DNA of 9,152 nt, taken from positions 1 through 9,152 of the forward strand of contig JAIRLB010000037.1 in NCBI GenBank assembly GCA_031259745.1, read 5' to 3'. This stretch comes from Rickettsiales bacterium (lineage in GTDB: Bacteria; Pseudomonadota; Alphaproteobacteria; Rs-D84). The notes under the pieces were generated by a model. The model was not told where the DNA came from. It worked only from the letters and a program-made list of their open reading frames with translations, and did not search any database. Made by a program: the position numbers and the translations under genes. Shown here in pieces: positions 1 to 5,204 of this stretch; positions within the stretch are counted from its first letter, which is position 1, and each line of letters starts with the position of its first letter.

Positions 1-119
1 AAACCACCGATTTTAATGTCGGTTTTTTTAATTTCAAAGATCCCAGAATTCCGCGACATTTCTTTCTCCTTGCTATGCCTAATCCAAAGGGTGGATTAAT
101 TCCTCTGCTAATAGGTATA
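1..119. repeat. 119-bp terminal direct repeat, left copy
   Basis: The first 119 bases are identical to the last 119 bases (9034-9152), with no mismatch found by eye. The unit holds a terminator-like hairpin (6-29), a pyrimidine-rich stretch (about 60-74) and the first 15 codons of the cysteine-rich gene starting at 75. It also contains a smaller inverted repeat, TAATCCA-AAGGG-TGGATTA, at about 80-98. Two readings fit. Either the molecule or contig is circular (9,033 bp), with the repeat being assembly overlap, or the 5' end of a multicopy gene family occurs on both sides of this segment. That the match runs to both exact sequence ends favours the overlap reading. Confidence 0.95.
6..29 (+). 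terminator. Short intrinsic-terminator-like hairpin in the repeat, left copy
   Basis: ACCGA (6-10) pairs with TCGGT (19-23) around an 8-nt loop and runs straight into seven T residues (23-29). The stem is short, so termination may be weak. If the ends join, this is the same element as the one at 9039-9062, about 65 bp after ftsI, where it would end the suf-fts operon. Confidence 0.5.
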
Positions 120-746
120 TCGTTATTGTTGAATAACAGGGCCGGTGCTGCTTCAGATACTACTGGCATCTTTACCATGACAGGTTCGAATAGTACAGGC
201 AGCTATGAATGCTCTGCAAGTTGCCCTGCTGGGACATATTATGATGGTACGATACATACTGATATGATGGAAGATCTGCCATGCACTAACTGCCCTTCGG
301 GCTCGACCAGTCCCGCGGGATCGGACGATGCATCCGATTGTATTGCCATCAATATTAGTCCCGATTCATGTAGTAGTTACGACAATACATCAACCACTTG
401 GTCTGTTAGTGGCTGCACTGGCGGTAGTGGTGTAACAAATTTCGGGGGTGGAATAAAATGCAGTGACACGTCCGGAAGCTATGGTGAAATCGACAACCCT
501 TCTGACACCACTGGAATATATTGCTGGTGTCAGATAACAAGTATTACTACCACCAGTGGTACCTCCACTGCGTCGGGTTCGTGGGTCTACCACGACGACT
601 TCAGCTCCGCGGATGGTTGTGCGAACCTTTGCGCTTACGTCTGCGCGTACAGCGCCGGGACGGCTCCGACTTCCGGTCGGCGTTGTTTACGGGTCTCGGG
701 AATTGATTGCCTGAAAAGGAATAAGGAGAAAGGGATAAGAAAGTGA
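75..746 (+). CDS. Cysteine-rich secreted protein, probably frameshifted near its 3' end
   Basis: This is a 223-residue frame with a hydrophobic N-terminal segment (about residues 8-20) ending near AGAAS, which looks like a signal peptide for export. The mature part has 15 cysteines. Residues 46-89 hold a CPAGTYY...C..CPSG...C module like the small disulfide repeats of eukaryotic-type receptors, and 150-190 hold a CWC...W...C...C...C block. No catalytic motif is visible and I assign no function. I associate this architecture with multicopy surface proteins of gut alphaproteobacteria (from memory, not checked). The last 30 or so residues look wrong: they become basic and run through a purine-rich stretch. 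In the frame two bases on, the DNA reads DGSDFRSALFTGLGN and stops at 704-706, a more natural ending. Loss of one G in GCCGGGACGG (near 655-663) would explain it. The ATG at 75 has no Shine-Dalgarno sequence, but no better start lies upstream. The first 15 codons lie in the terminal repeat. Confidence 0.6.
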   Translation: MPNPKGGLIPLLIGISLLLNNRAGAASDTTGIFTMTGSNSTGSYECSASCPAGTYYDGTIHTDMMEDLPCTNCPSGSTSPAGSDDASDCIAINISPDSCSSYDNTSTTWSVSGCTGGSGVTNFGGGIKCSDTSGSYGEIDNPSDTTGIYCWCQITSITTTSGTSTASGSWVYHDDFSSADGCANLCAYVCAYSAGTAPTSGRRCLRVSGIDCLKRNKEKGIRK

Positions 747-835
747 ACAGAGAATAATTTTATGGGCCGGCGTGGTTCCCACACCTGCAACCTACTACCT
801 ATTACCTAATTTTGCTCTTTTTAACTGTTCGTTGA

Positions 836-863
836 TTGATGTTGGAAGCTTTGATGATATAAT
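836..863 (+). promoter_or_regulatory. Candidate sigma70-type promoter
   Basis: TTGATG (836-841), a 16-bp spacer and a perfect TATAAT (858-863) predict transcription starting near 870. The only large gene downstream is thrS, about 440 nt further on, so the transcript would be a long leader or a separate small RNA. The match is by eye to the consensus only. Confidence 0.4.
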
Positions 864-1015
864 GCGTCAGCAATTATATTTGATGAAATAGTGTGCTTGT
901 TGGATCTTGAAAAGAATTAAATAAATCCCAGGCTGCCAAAAATCTGGTTTCGATTCTGGCGATCAGCGGTATTTGCGAAAAGCAGAATTATGATTTGACA
1001 CAAGGAGTTTTGCAA

Positions 1016-1063
1016 ATGCCGACGTTCGGACGCGGGCGTAAGCGTTGGTTTCCCTTTGTATAA
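1016..1063 (+). CDS. Possible 15-residue basic peptide (leader ORF candidate)
   Basis: ATG at 1016 is preceded by AAGGAG (1002-1007) at workable spacing. The frame reads MPTFGRGRKRWFPFV and stops at 1063. The peptide is basic and aromatic. It contains one threonine only, so it does not look like a classical threonine attenuation leader. A good ribosome site on so short a frame may be chance. It lies downstream of the promoter candidate at 836-863. Confidence 0.2.
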   Translation: MPTFGRGRKRWFPFV

Positions 1064-1090
1064 TGTGGCTGAAAACTTGAATTATCGCGG

Positions 1091-1107
1091 GCCCACTCGG
1101 ATTGGGC
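1091..1107 (+). promoter_or_regulatory. GC-rich hairpin in the thrS upstream region
   Basis: GCCCA (1091-1095) and TGGGC (1103-1107) form a 5-bp stem with a 7-nt loop. It directly precedes the AT-rich inverted repeat at 1109-1134. It has no T-run, so on its own it is not a terminator. Confidence 0.3.
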
Positions 1108-1108
1108 G

Positions 1109-1134
1109 AATTTCAATAATTATTTATTGAAATT
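1109..1134. promoter_or_regulatory. 11-bp perfect AT-rich inverted repeat, possible operator
   Basis: AATTTCAATAA (1109-1119) and TTATTGAAATT (1124-1134) are exact inverted complements separated by TTAT. The length and symmetry suit a dimeric DNA-binding protein site. A -35-like TTGAAA (1127-1132) lies in the right arm, 17 bp before TAACAT (1150-1155), so binding could block a thrS promoter there. The function is inference. Confidence 0.35.
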
Positions 1135-1212
1135 TATGATTTCTTATTCTAACATGATAATGCTATGAATAATTGCGCTTTGAATATTAAATTTTGCACG
1201 TTTGTAACGACA

Positions 1213-1252
1213 ACCCCTTTTGGGGTCTAGGTTTCTATTGCGAATTTTTCGC
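1213..1252 (+). promoter_or_regulatory. Two hairpins in the thrS leader
   Basis: ACCCC-TTTT-GGGGT (1213-1226) and GCGAA-TTT-TTCGC (1240-1252) are two compact 5-bp hairpins ending 56 nt before the thrS start. Neither is followed by a long T-run. ThrRS of enterobacteria represses its own translation by binding leader hairpins. Whether these do the same is unknown, and no tRNA-Thr anticodon-like loop is visible. Confidence 0.3.
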
Positions 1253-1308
1253 GCTTTACAATAAATCGCAAATCAGCAATCATAAATTGGAAATAAAAAG
1301 GTTTTATT

Positions 1309-3042
1309 ATGTCTTATCCTGTTGAAACGATTCGCCATTCTCTGGCGCATGTCATGGCGGCGGCCGTTCAGAAACTATTCCCGGATGTGAAATTCGCCGG
1401 CGGTCCGGCCATCGAAAACGGCTTTTATTACGACTTTGATGCCGAGCATAGGTTTTCGGAAAGCGACTTCCCCGCGATTGAAAAAGAAATGAAGGCGCTG
1501 ATCAAATCAGACGGCCGATTCGTTCGCCGTGAAGTCTCGCTGTCCGAGGCCAAGGAAATATTCAAAAACCAACCTTACAAAATGGAATGGCTGAACCAAT
1601 ATGATGCCGCCGGCGATGCTTTGTCAGTCTATGAGTTCCGCGGCTTCGTGGACTTGTGCCGCGGACCGCATGTGGGGTCTTCCAAAGAGCTGCCGCGCGA
1701 TTCGTTCAAGATTCGCAGCGTCGCGGGCGCGTACTGGAAGGGCGATTCGAAAAATAAAATGCTGCAGCGCATTTACGCGGATGCTTTCGCAACCGCCGCC
1801 GAATTAGGGGAGTTCCTGGAAATGCAGGCCCGGGCCGCAGCGCGCGACAATCGCAAGCTGGGGCGCGACATGGATTTGTTTCATTTCGAACCGGACTATG
1901 CGCCGGGTGCTGTCTTTTGGCATGACAAAGGATATAAAATTTATCGTCGCTTGATAGACTATGTCCGCATGCGGCAGGAAAAAGCGGGTTATCTGGAAAT
2001 ATCGACGCCATCGGTTATGGATCGCTCGCTGTGGGAAAAATCCGGCCATTGGGCAAAATATGGCGAGCATAATTATTCGGGCAAAACCCAAGATGGGAAA
2101 ACTTTCTGCGTAAAGCCCATGTCTTGCCCCGGCGGAATGCTGGTATTCGGCCGCGGCCAAGTGTCATATAAAGACTTGCCGATATATGTCGCAGAATTTG
2201 GCAAAGTAAACCGTTATGAAGCTGCTGGCGGCCTGTCCGGTCTGATGCGTGTTCGCGAATTTACTCAGGACGACGCGCATATATTCTGCACCGAAGGCCA
2301 GCTGGAAGAAGAGGTCGTCAAGGTGTTGCGCTTTATCAAGGATATATATATAAAGTTCGGCTTTGATAATATCTCGATGAAGCTGGCGACGCGCAAAGAA
2401 TCCGAATTCCGCATAGGCGACGATGCAATTTGGGACAAGGCCGAAGGCGCGCTGCAACGCGCGTTGGATAAAAACGGCATAGAGTATGAAATAGCCGAAG
2501 GAGACGCCGCGTTCTATGGGCCGAAGATTGACAACTATCTGAAAGATTCCATGGGGCGCGTGTGGCAGTGCGGAACTGTGCAGCTGGATATGAATCTGCC
2601 CCAGCGCTTTGATTTGTCCTATGCCGGCGAGGATGGCGAAAAGCATCGCCCGATTATGTTGCACCGCGCAATGCTGGGGTCGATAGAGCGCTTTATGGGA
2701 ATACTGTTGGAATCGACAGGCGGCAATCTGCCGCTGTGGCTGTCGCCAGAGCCAGTAGCCGTCGCGCCGATTTCCGAGAAGTATAAAATTTATGCCGCGG
2801 AGGTTGTCGATATGTTAAAGCACGCGGGCATCTATGCGCGCGCCGATTTGCGCGATGAAAAGGTCAATTACAAAATCCGCGAGCTGTCTTTGGCCAAAAC
2901 GCCCATTATCGCGGTGGTTGGCGAGAAAGAACAGGCTGACAAGACTGTGACGCTTCGTTATCTCGGCGGCGAAAAGCAAGAAACGGTTGCTCTGGATTCA
3001 TTTGTCGATCAGATGCGACAGGCAATCAAAATGCCGGAATGA
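1309..3042 (+). CDS. thrS: Threonyl-tRNA synthetase lacking the N-terminal TGS domain
   Basis: This cytoplasmic class II enzyme charges tRNA-Thr with threonine and edits mis-attached serine. It has 577 residues against about 640 in E. coli. It begins directly at the editing domain, so the usual TGS domain of about 60 residues is absent. Editing residues are present: HSLAH (H10, H14) and CRGPH (C117, H121). The catalytic core follows from about 185: GHW (H247), CPG (zinc ligand C273), motif 2 with R302, DDAH (zinc ligand H324), and motif 3 with zinc ligand H452 and R461. The anticodon-binding domain covers about 480-577, including DLRDEKVNYKIRE. The residue after CPG, normally His, is Gly276. 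The start at 1309 is supported by AAAAGG (1296-1301) at 7-nt spacing. Upstream DNA is AT-rich and non-coding, so the short N-terminus is not a mis-chosen start. A small lipoprotein gene follows after 42 bp. Confidence 0.96.
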   Translation: MSYPVETIRHSLAHVMAAAVQKLFPDVKFAGGPAIENGFYYDFDAEHRFSESDFPAIEKEMKALIKSDGRFVRREVSLSEAKEIFKNQPYKMEWLNQYDAAGDALSVYEFRGFVDLCRGPHVGSSKELPRDSFKIRSVAGAYWKGDSKNKMLQRIYADAFATAAELGEFLEMQARAAARDNRKLGRDMDLFHFEPDYAPGAVFWHDKGYKIYRRLIDYVRMRQEKAGYLEISTPSVMDRSLWEKSGHWAKYGEHNYSGKTQDGKTFCVKPMSCPGGMLVFGRGQVSYKDLPIYVAEFGKVNRYEAAGGLSGLMRVREFTQDDAHIFCTEGQLEEEVVKVLRFIKDIYIKFGFDNISMKLATRKESEFRIGDDAIWDKAEGALQRALDKNGIEYEIAEGDAAFYGPKIDNYLKDSMGRVWQCGTVQLDMNLPQRFDLSYAGEDGEKHRPIMLHRAMLGSIERFMGILLESTGGNLPLWLSPEPVAVAPISEKYKIYAAEVVDMLKHAGIYARADLRDEKVNYKIRELSLAKTPIIAVVGEKEQADKTVTLRYLGGEKQETVALDSFVDQMRQAIKMPE

Positions 3043-3084
3043 TAAAATTTCTGGTTTGAAAGTAACAAAAAAAGGTAAATAGTC

Positions 3085-3231
3085 ATGAAAAAATTATTTC
3101 TGCTTTTTGGTCTTTGCTCTTTGGTCGTTGCTTTGGCTGCATGCAGCAGGCAATGCGAGGTAGAGCCAATAGTTGAGCAAAATCATAAATTGATAGTGCC
3201 GCCAAATTTTGGCGCCCAGCCGAAAAATTAA
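3085..3231 (+). CDS. 48-residue lipoprotein with a BamF-like (DUF3035-type) motif
   Basis: This short frame encodes a clear lipoprotein signal: MKK, a hydrophobic core (residues 4-19) and the lipobox LAAC with Cys20 as the predicted lipidated residue. The mature part is only 29 residues and contains KLIVPPNFGAQP. That resembles the PLVVPPDF.L.PP motif near the N-terminus of BamF (DUF3035), an alphaproteobacterial accessory lipoprotein of the outer-membrane beta-barrel assembly complex. The similarity is from memory. The protein could be a minimal relative, a degraded remnant or an unrelated small lipoprotein. Cys24 offers a free thiol after lipidation. AAAGG (3071-3075) lies 9 nt before the ATG. 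The gene starts 42 bp after thrS, with no terminator between, so co-transcription is likely. It overlaps a meaningless opposite-strand frame. Confidence 0.75.
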   Translation: MKKLFLLFGLCSLVVALAACSRQCEVEPIVEQNHKLIVPPNFGAQPKN

Positions 3232-3259
3232 ATATAATGGCCTTGATGCGCGATCGTAT

Positions 3260-3294
3260 GATTTCTGACAATCGATTTGGAAAAATCAGAAATC
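3260..3294. promoter_or_regulatory. 9-bp inverted repeat between the lipoprotein and SPOR genes
   Basis: GATTTCTGA (3260-3268) and TCAGAAATC (3286-3294) are exact inverted complements around a 17-nt spacer. It could fold in RNA as a weak terminator for the thrS-lipoprotein unit, though the following bases (AAATTT) are a poor T-tract. It could instead be an operator just upstream of the promoter at 3313-3341. Confidence 0.35.
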
Positions 3295-3312
3295 AAATTT
3301 ATTGATATCTGC

Positions 3313-3341
3313 TTTATTATGTTTTTTTTTTGTGTTATAAT
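3313..3341 (+). promoter_or_regulatory. Candidate promoter for the SPOR-tatA unit
   Basis: A perfect TATAAT (3336-3341) lies 17 bp after a poor -35 (TTTATT, 3313-3318). The spacer contains a run of ten or eleven T residues (3322-3331), the longest homopolymer in the window. Transcription would start near 3348, about 20 nt before the chosen ATG at 3369. Confidence 0.4.
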
Positions 3342-3368
3342 CATACAAAAGAACAAATGGGGGACATT

Positions 3369-4049
3369 ATGAATAATAATGGATTGGATGACGGCAGCTT
3401 GGATTTGCTAGACCTGGAAGATGACGCGGCTTTGGATACATTGCCAGAGGCCAGTCCTTTTGCATCGCCCCCAAGACCGAAAAGGCCCTGGTTGCTGATG
3501 GGCGTTGGATTGCTGGTCATTATATTGGCGACATATATCATCGTTCGCGCGATCGGATATGATTCGGGTTCTTCTGTGGAAATTGATTTGGACGTGCCAG
3601 AGGTTGTGACAGTTGATGCGGGATTATCGGATACTTTGATTGTGCCGCCGCAGCCCGCAGAAACCGTGCCCGCCGCGCCAGGCGTCCCGGTACGCGAAGT
3701 TGCGGATCGCAAGGATGTGACTTTTAATCCGAATAAGCCGATTGGCAAGCCGGCCGCATTGCCGGCGGCAAAGTCAGCCGCGCCCAGGCCAAAGCCGGCG
3801 GCATCGGCAGCCTGGTATGTGCAGTTTGGGTCATACAGCACGCGTGCTTTGGCCGAAGTTGCGCAAAAGAAGATTCAGTCAAGGCATTCGGGCCTGCTGG
3901 CCGGAAAACAATTTGTCATTTTGGCGGCCGTCCTGCCCAATGGAACAACAACATACAGATTGCGCATCGGTTTTGCGACATCCAGAGAGGCCAACGGGCT
4001 GTGCCAGAACGCAAAGTCGGACGGACTGGATTGCTATGTCGCAAGATGA
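3369..4049 (+). CDS. SPOR-domain inner-membrane protein (FtsN/DamX-like)
   Basis: This 226-residue bitopic membrane protein has an acidic cytoplasmic N-terminus (residues 1-35), a PRPKRP basic patch, one transmembrane helix (about 41-61), a Pro/Ala-rich periplasmic linker (about 75-147) and a C-terminal SPOR domain (148-226) beginning WYVQFGSYSTRALAE. SPOR domains bind denuded septal glycan, so a role at the division site or in cell-wall remodelling is likely. The exact family member cannot be named. Cys212 and Cys222 flank the last SPOR strands and could form a disulfide, as in FtsN. The frame can be extended to an ATG at 3330, but that start overlaps the -10 element. ATG 3369 has GGGGGA just upstream (3359-3364) and is preferred. 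tatA follows after 26 bp. Confidence 0.85.
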   Translation: MNNNGLDDGSLDLLDLEDDAALDTLPEASPFASPPRPKRPWLLMGVGLLVIILATYIIVRAIGYDSGSSVEIDLDVPEVVTVDAGLSDTLIVPPQPAETVPAAPGVPVREVADRKDVTFNPNKPIGKPAALPAAKSAAPRPKPAASAAWYVQFGSYSTRALAEVAQKKIQSRHSGLLAGKQFVILAAVLPNGTTTYRLRIGFATSREANGLCQNAKSDGLDCYVAR

Positions 4050-4075
4050 TTGAATGCTCATAAGGAGAAAATAAA

Positions 4076-4312
4076 ATGAGAGCGGGCTTTTGGGAAATAC
4101 TTTTAATAGTTGTTTTGGTTTTGATTCTGTTCGGGCATTCCAAGATTCCTGATTTGATGAAGAATTTAGCCAATGGCATAAATATCTTCAAGAAAGAGTT
4201 GAAAAGCAAGGATGGCGCCGCCGAAAAACCCGCCGCAAAGCAAGCTGTGAAAAAATCAGCGAACAGGGGTTCTTTAAAAAAAGCGCCAAAGCCGAAAGCG
4301 GCAAAGAAATAA
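4076..4312 (+). CDS. tatA: Twin-arginine translocase subunit TatA
   Basis: TatA forms the pore-forming oligomer of the Tat pathway, which moves folded proteins with twin-arginine signals across the inner membrane. The 78-residue product shows the family layout: a very short N-terminus, a membrane helix (about 5-18), the FG hinge (F19-G20), an amphipathic helix with PDLMKNLANGINIFKKEL (about 25-42), and a Lys/Ala-rich tail. Glu7 in the membrane helix is more typical of TatB or of dual-function TatA. No tatB or tatC follows. The start has a strong AAGGAG (4062-4067) 8 nt upstream. It lies 26 bp after the SPOR gene, probably in the same transcript, and its stop codon abuts the terminator at 4311. 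Confidence 0.92.
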   Translation: MRAGFWEILLIVVLVLILFGHSKIPDLMKNLANGINIFKKELKSKDGAAEKPAAKQAVKKSANRGSLKKAPKPKAAKK

Positions 4313-4342
4313 AAAAACGCGGGTTTTTGCCCGCGTTTTTTT
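4311..4342. terminator. Strong bidirectional intrinsic terminator
   Basis: A 13-bp stem is formed by A-tract plus ACGCGGG (4311-4323) and CCCGCG plus T-tract (4330-4342), with loop TTTTTG. The GC-rich core is flanked by seven A on one side and seven T on the other, so it terminates both tatA from the left and dksA from the right. A second, weaker inverted repeat, AAACATG/CATGTTT (4345-4351 and 4365-4371), sits between it and the dksA stop. Confidence 0.93.
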
Positions 4343-4370
4343 ATAAACATGCCGCCATGTCCCGCATGTT

Positions 4371-4799
4371 TTATTTGCGTTTTTCGTGTTCTTCTCGTTC
4401 TTCCACCGTCATTGTCGCGGTCGGGTTGACCAGCATTCTGGGCAGTCCGATCTCTTCGCCAGAGATAACGCTGTAGCCGTACGTGCCGTTTTCCATTCTC
4501 TCCAACGCCGCGTCAACTTTTTTCAGCAGGTTGTTGTTGCGTTCGGACAGCTTCAAGTTCATTGCGATTTCCTGTTCGAAAGTAGAATTGTCGGAATCAT
4601 CGCCGACACCGGCGGTTTCATTCTTTTCCGCCAGTTTCACGGCATTAAGAACAGAATCGGAATCTTGTATCAATTCTTCTTTCTGTGCCGTCAGCAATTG
4701 GTAAAAGTATGCCAATTGTTCGACAGACATGTATGATTCTGATTTTTTTGGAACATATTTTGGTTCTAATTTCAAAGTTTTGTAATTTTTAGTTGTCAT
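4371..4799 (-). CDS. dksA: DksA-family transcription factor without zinc-finger cysteines
   Basis: DksA binds the RNA polymerase secondary channel and, with ppGpp, adjusts promoters of ribosomal and amino-acid genes. The 142-residue protein has an N-terminal segment (1-30), a coiled-coil hairpin (about 31-105) and a C-terminal globular domain with the ENGTYGYS..SGEEIG pattern. The coiled-coil tip keeps the two functional aspartates (D67 and D70 in DDSDNS, equivalent to E. coli D71 and D74), while the position of A76 is Ser72. All four zinc-binding cysteines are replaced (Ser110, Ser113, Thr131, Glu134). Alphaproteobacterial DksA proteins commonly keep only one, so this is an extreme case of a known trend. 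The start follows the trxA stop by only 3 bp, so the two are co-transcribed. Transcription ends at the shared terminator 4311-4342. Confidence 0.88.
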   Translation of the reverse strand: MTTKNYKTLKLEPKYVPKKSESYMSVEQLAYFYQLLTAQKEELIQDSDSVLNAVKLAEKNETAGVGDDSDNSTFEQEIAMNLKLSERNNNLLKKVDAALERMENGTYGYSVISGEEIGLPRMLVNPTATMTVEEREEHEKRK

Positions 4800-4802
4800 C
4801 TT

Positions 4803-5123
4803 CTATCTCTTTTTAATTTCTAAAATCCATGATTCAAGGGTTTCCTGATCCATTACGCCCGTGCGCGCCTCTGCCAGTTCCCCGTCTTTGAATGCCAGTA
4901 CGCTCGGAATGCTGCGTATTCCGTATTGTGTGGGGATACGGCGGTTTGTTTCATCAATTTCGAATTTCAAAAAGCTGACATCAGTAATTTTGTTCGATGT
5001 CGCTTCGAAAATAGGGCCGAACATTTGACATGGCCCGCACCATGATGCCCAAAAGTCCACCAAGGTGACCCCCCGGGCTGTTTTCTCGGAAAAGTTTGCA
5101 TCATTTGCATGCGCCAAAGCCAT
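4803..5123 (-). CDS. trxA: Thioredoxin
   Basis: A small cytoplasmic thiol-disulfide reductant that reduces protein disulfides and is itself recharged by thioredoxin reductase. The 106-residue length is standard for one thioredoxin domain. The redox motif WCGPC is at residues 28-32 (Cys29 and Cys32), preceded by VDFWAS. The cis-proline loop is RSIPSV (Pro73), and the GV...L closing segment is present. There is no signal peptide. The start is supported by GGAG on the minus strand (plus-strand CTCC, 5131-5134) 7 nt before the ATG. It lies immediately upstream of dksA in a two-gene unit and is transcribed divergently from sufS. No clear promoter consensus was found for it. Confidence 0.95.
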   Translation of the reverse strand: MALAHANDANFSEKTARGVTLVDFWASWCGPCQMFGPIFEATSNKITDVSFLKFEIDETNRRIPTQYGIRSIPSVLAFKDGELAEARTGVMDQETLESWILEIKKR

Positions 5124-5146
5124 TTTTTTTCTCCATTAGATTATTA

Positions 5147-5175
5147 TCGACATATAAAAATTACTTTATTATAAT
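5147..5175 (+). promoter_or_regulatory. Promoter of the sufS-ftsI operon
   Basis: TCGACA (5147-5152, five of six consensus bases), a 17-bp spacer and a perfect TATAAT (5170-5175) make the best sigma70-type promoter in the window. Start of transcription near 5182 leaves a leader of about 23 nt. No IscR-like or other operator was recognised. Confidence 0.7.
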
Positions 5176-5204
5176 GGTTGTAAAAATCAAGAGAAATCGG
5201 AAAA

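Larger units (their letters stand above)
747..1308. other. 562-bp stretch without a recognised gene, upstream of thrS
   Basis: No long frame on either strand looks like a protein here. The left part (about 705-760) is purine-rich, then comes a GC-rich patch with competing short hairpins (763-782) and a T-rich run (809-830), none a convincing terminator. A promoter-like pair lies at 836-863 and a possible 15-codon frame at 1016-1063. From 1091 to 1252 there are four separate hairpins ahead of thrS. No tRNA, RNase P, tmRNA or SRP RNA signature was recognised. The interval could hold a thrS leader or an unrecognised small RNA. Confidence 0.6.

Noticed and set aside
80..98. TAATCCA-AAGGG-TGGATTA inverted repeat as an integron or phage attachment site
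   Set aside because: There is no integrase, no cassette structure and no attC-like double palindrome, and the arms code for the signal peptide.
944..960. TGGTTTCGATTCTGG resembles a tRNA T-arm
   Set aside because: The flanking bases do not form the 5-bp T-stem, and no acceptor, D or anticodon arm could be placed around it.
995..1000. Perfect TTGACA -35 box
   Set aside because: No -10-like hexamer lies 16-18 bp downstream, where the sequence is GCCGAC.
1059..1064. Perfect TATAAT in the thrS upstream region
   Set aside because: The hexamer 17 bp upstream is GCGTAA, and no extended -10 is present. It also overlaps the end of the micro-ORF.
2164..2664. 166-residue minus-strand open frame
   Set aside because: Antisense shadow of the thrS catalytic core.
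3330..3368. Extended N-terminus of the SPOR protein from ATG 3330
   Set aside because: That start lies inside the promoter element and lacks a ribosome site, whereas ATG 3369 has GGGGGA directly upstream.
3341..3841. 166-residue minus-strand open frame, Ser/Gly-rich
   Set aside because: Antisense shadow of the Pro/Ala-rich SPOR protein gene.
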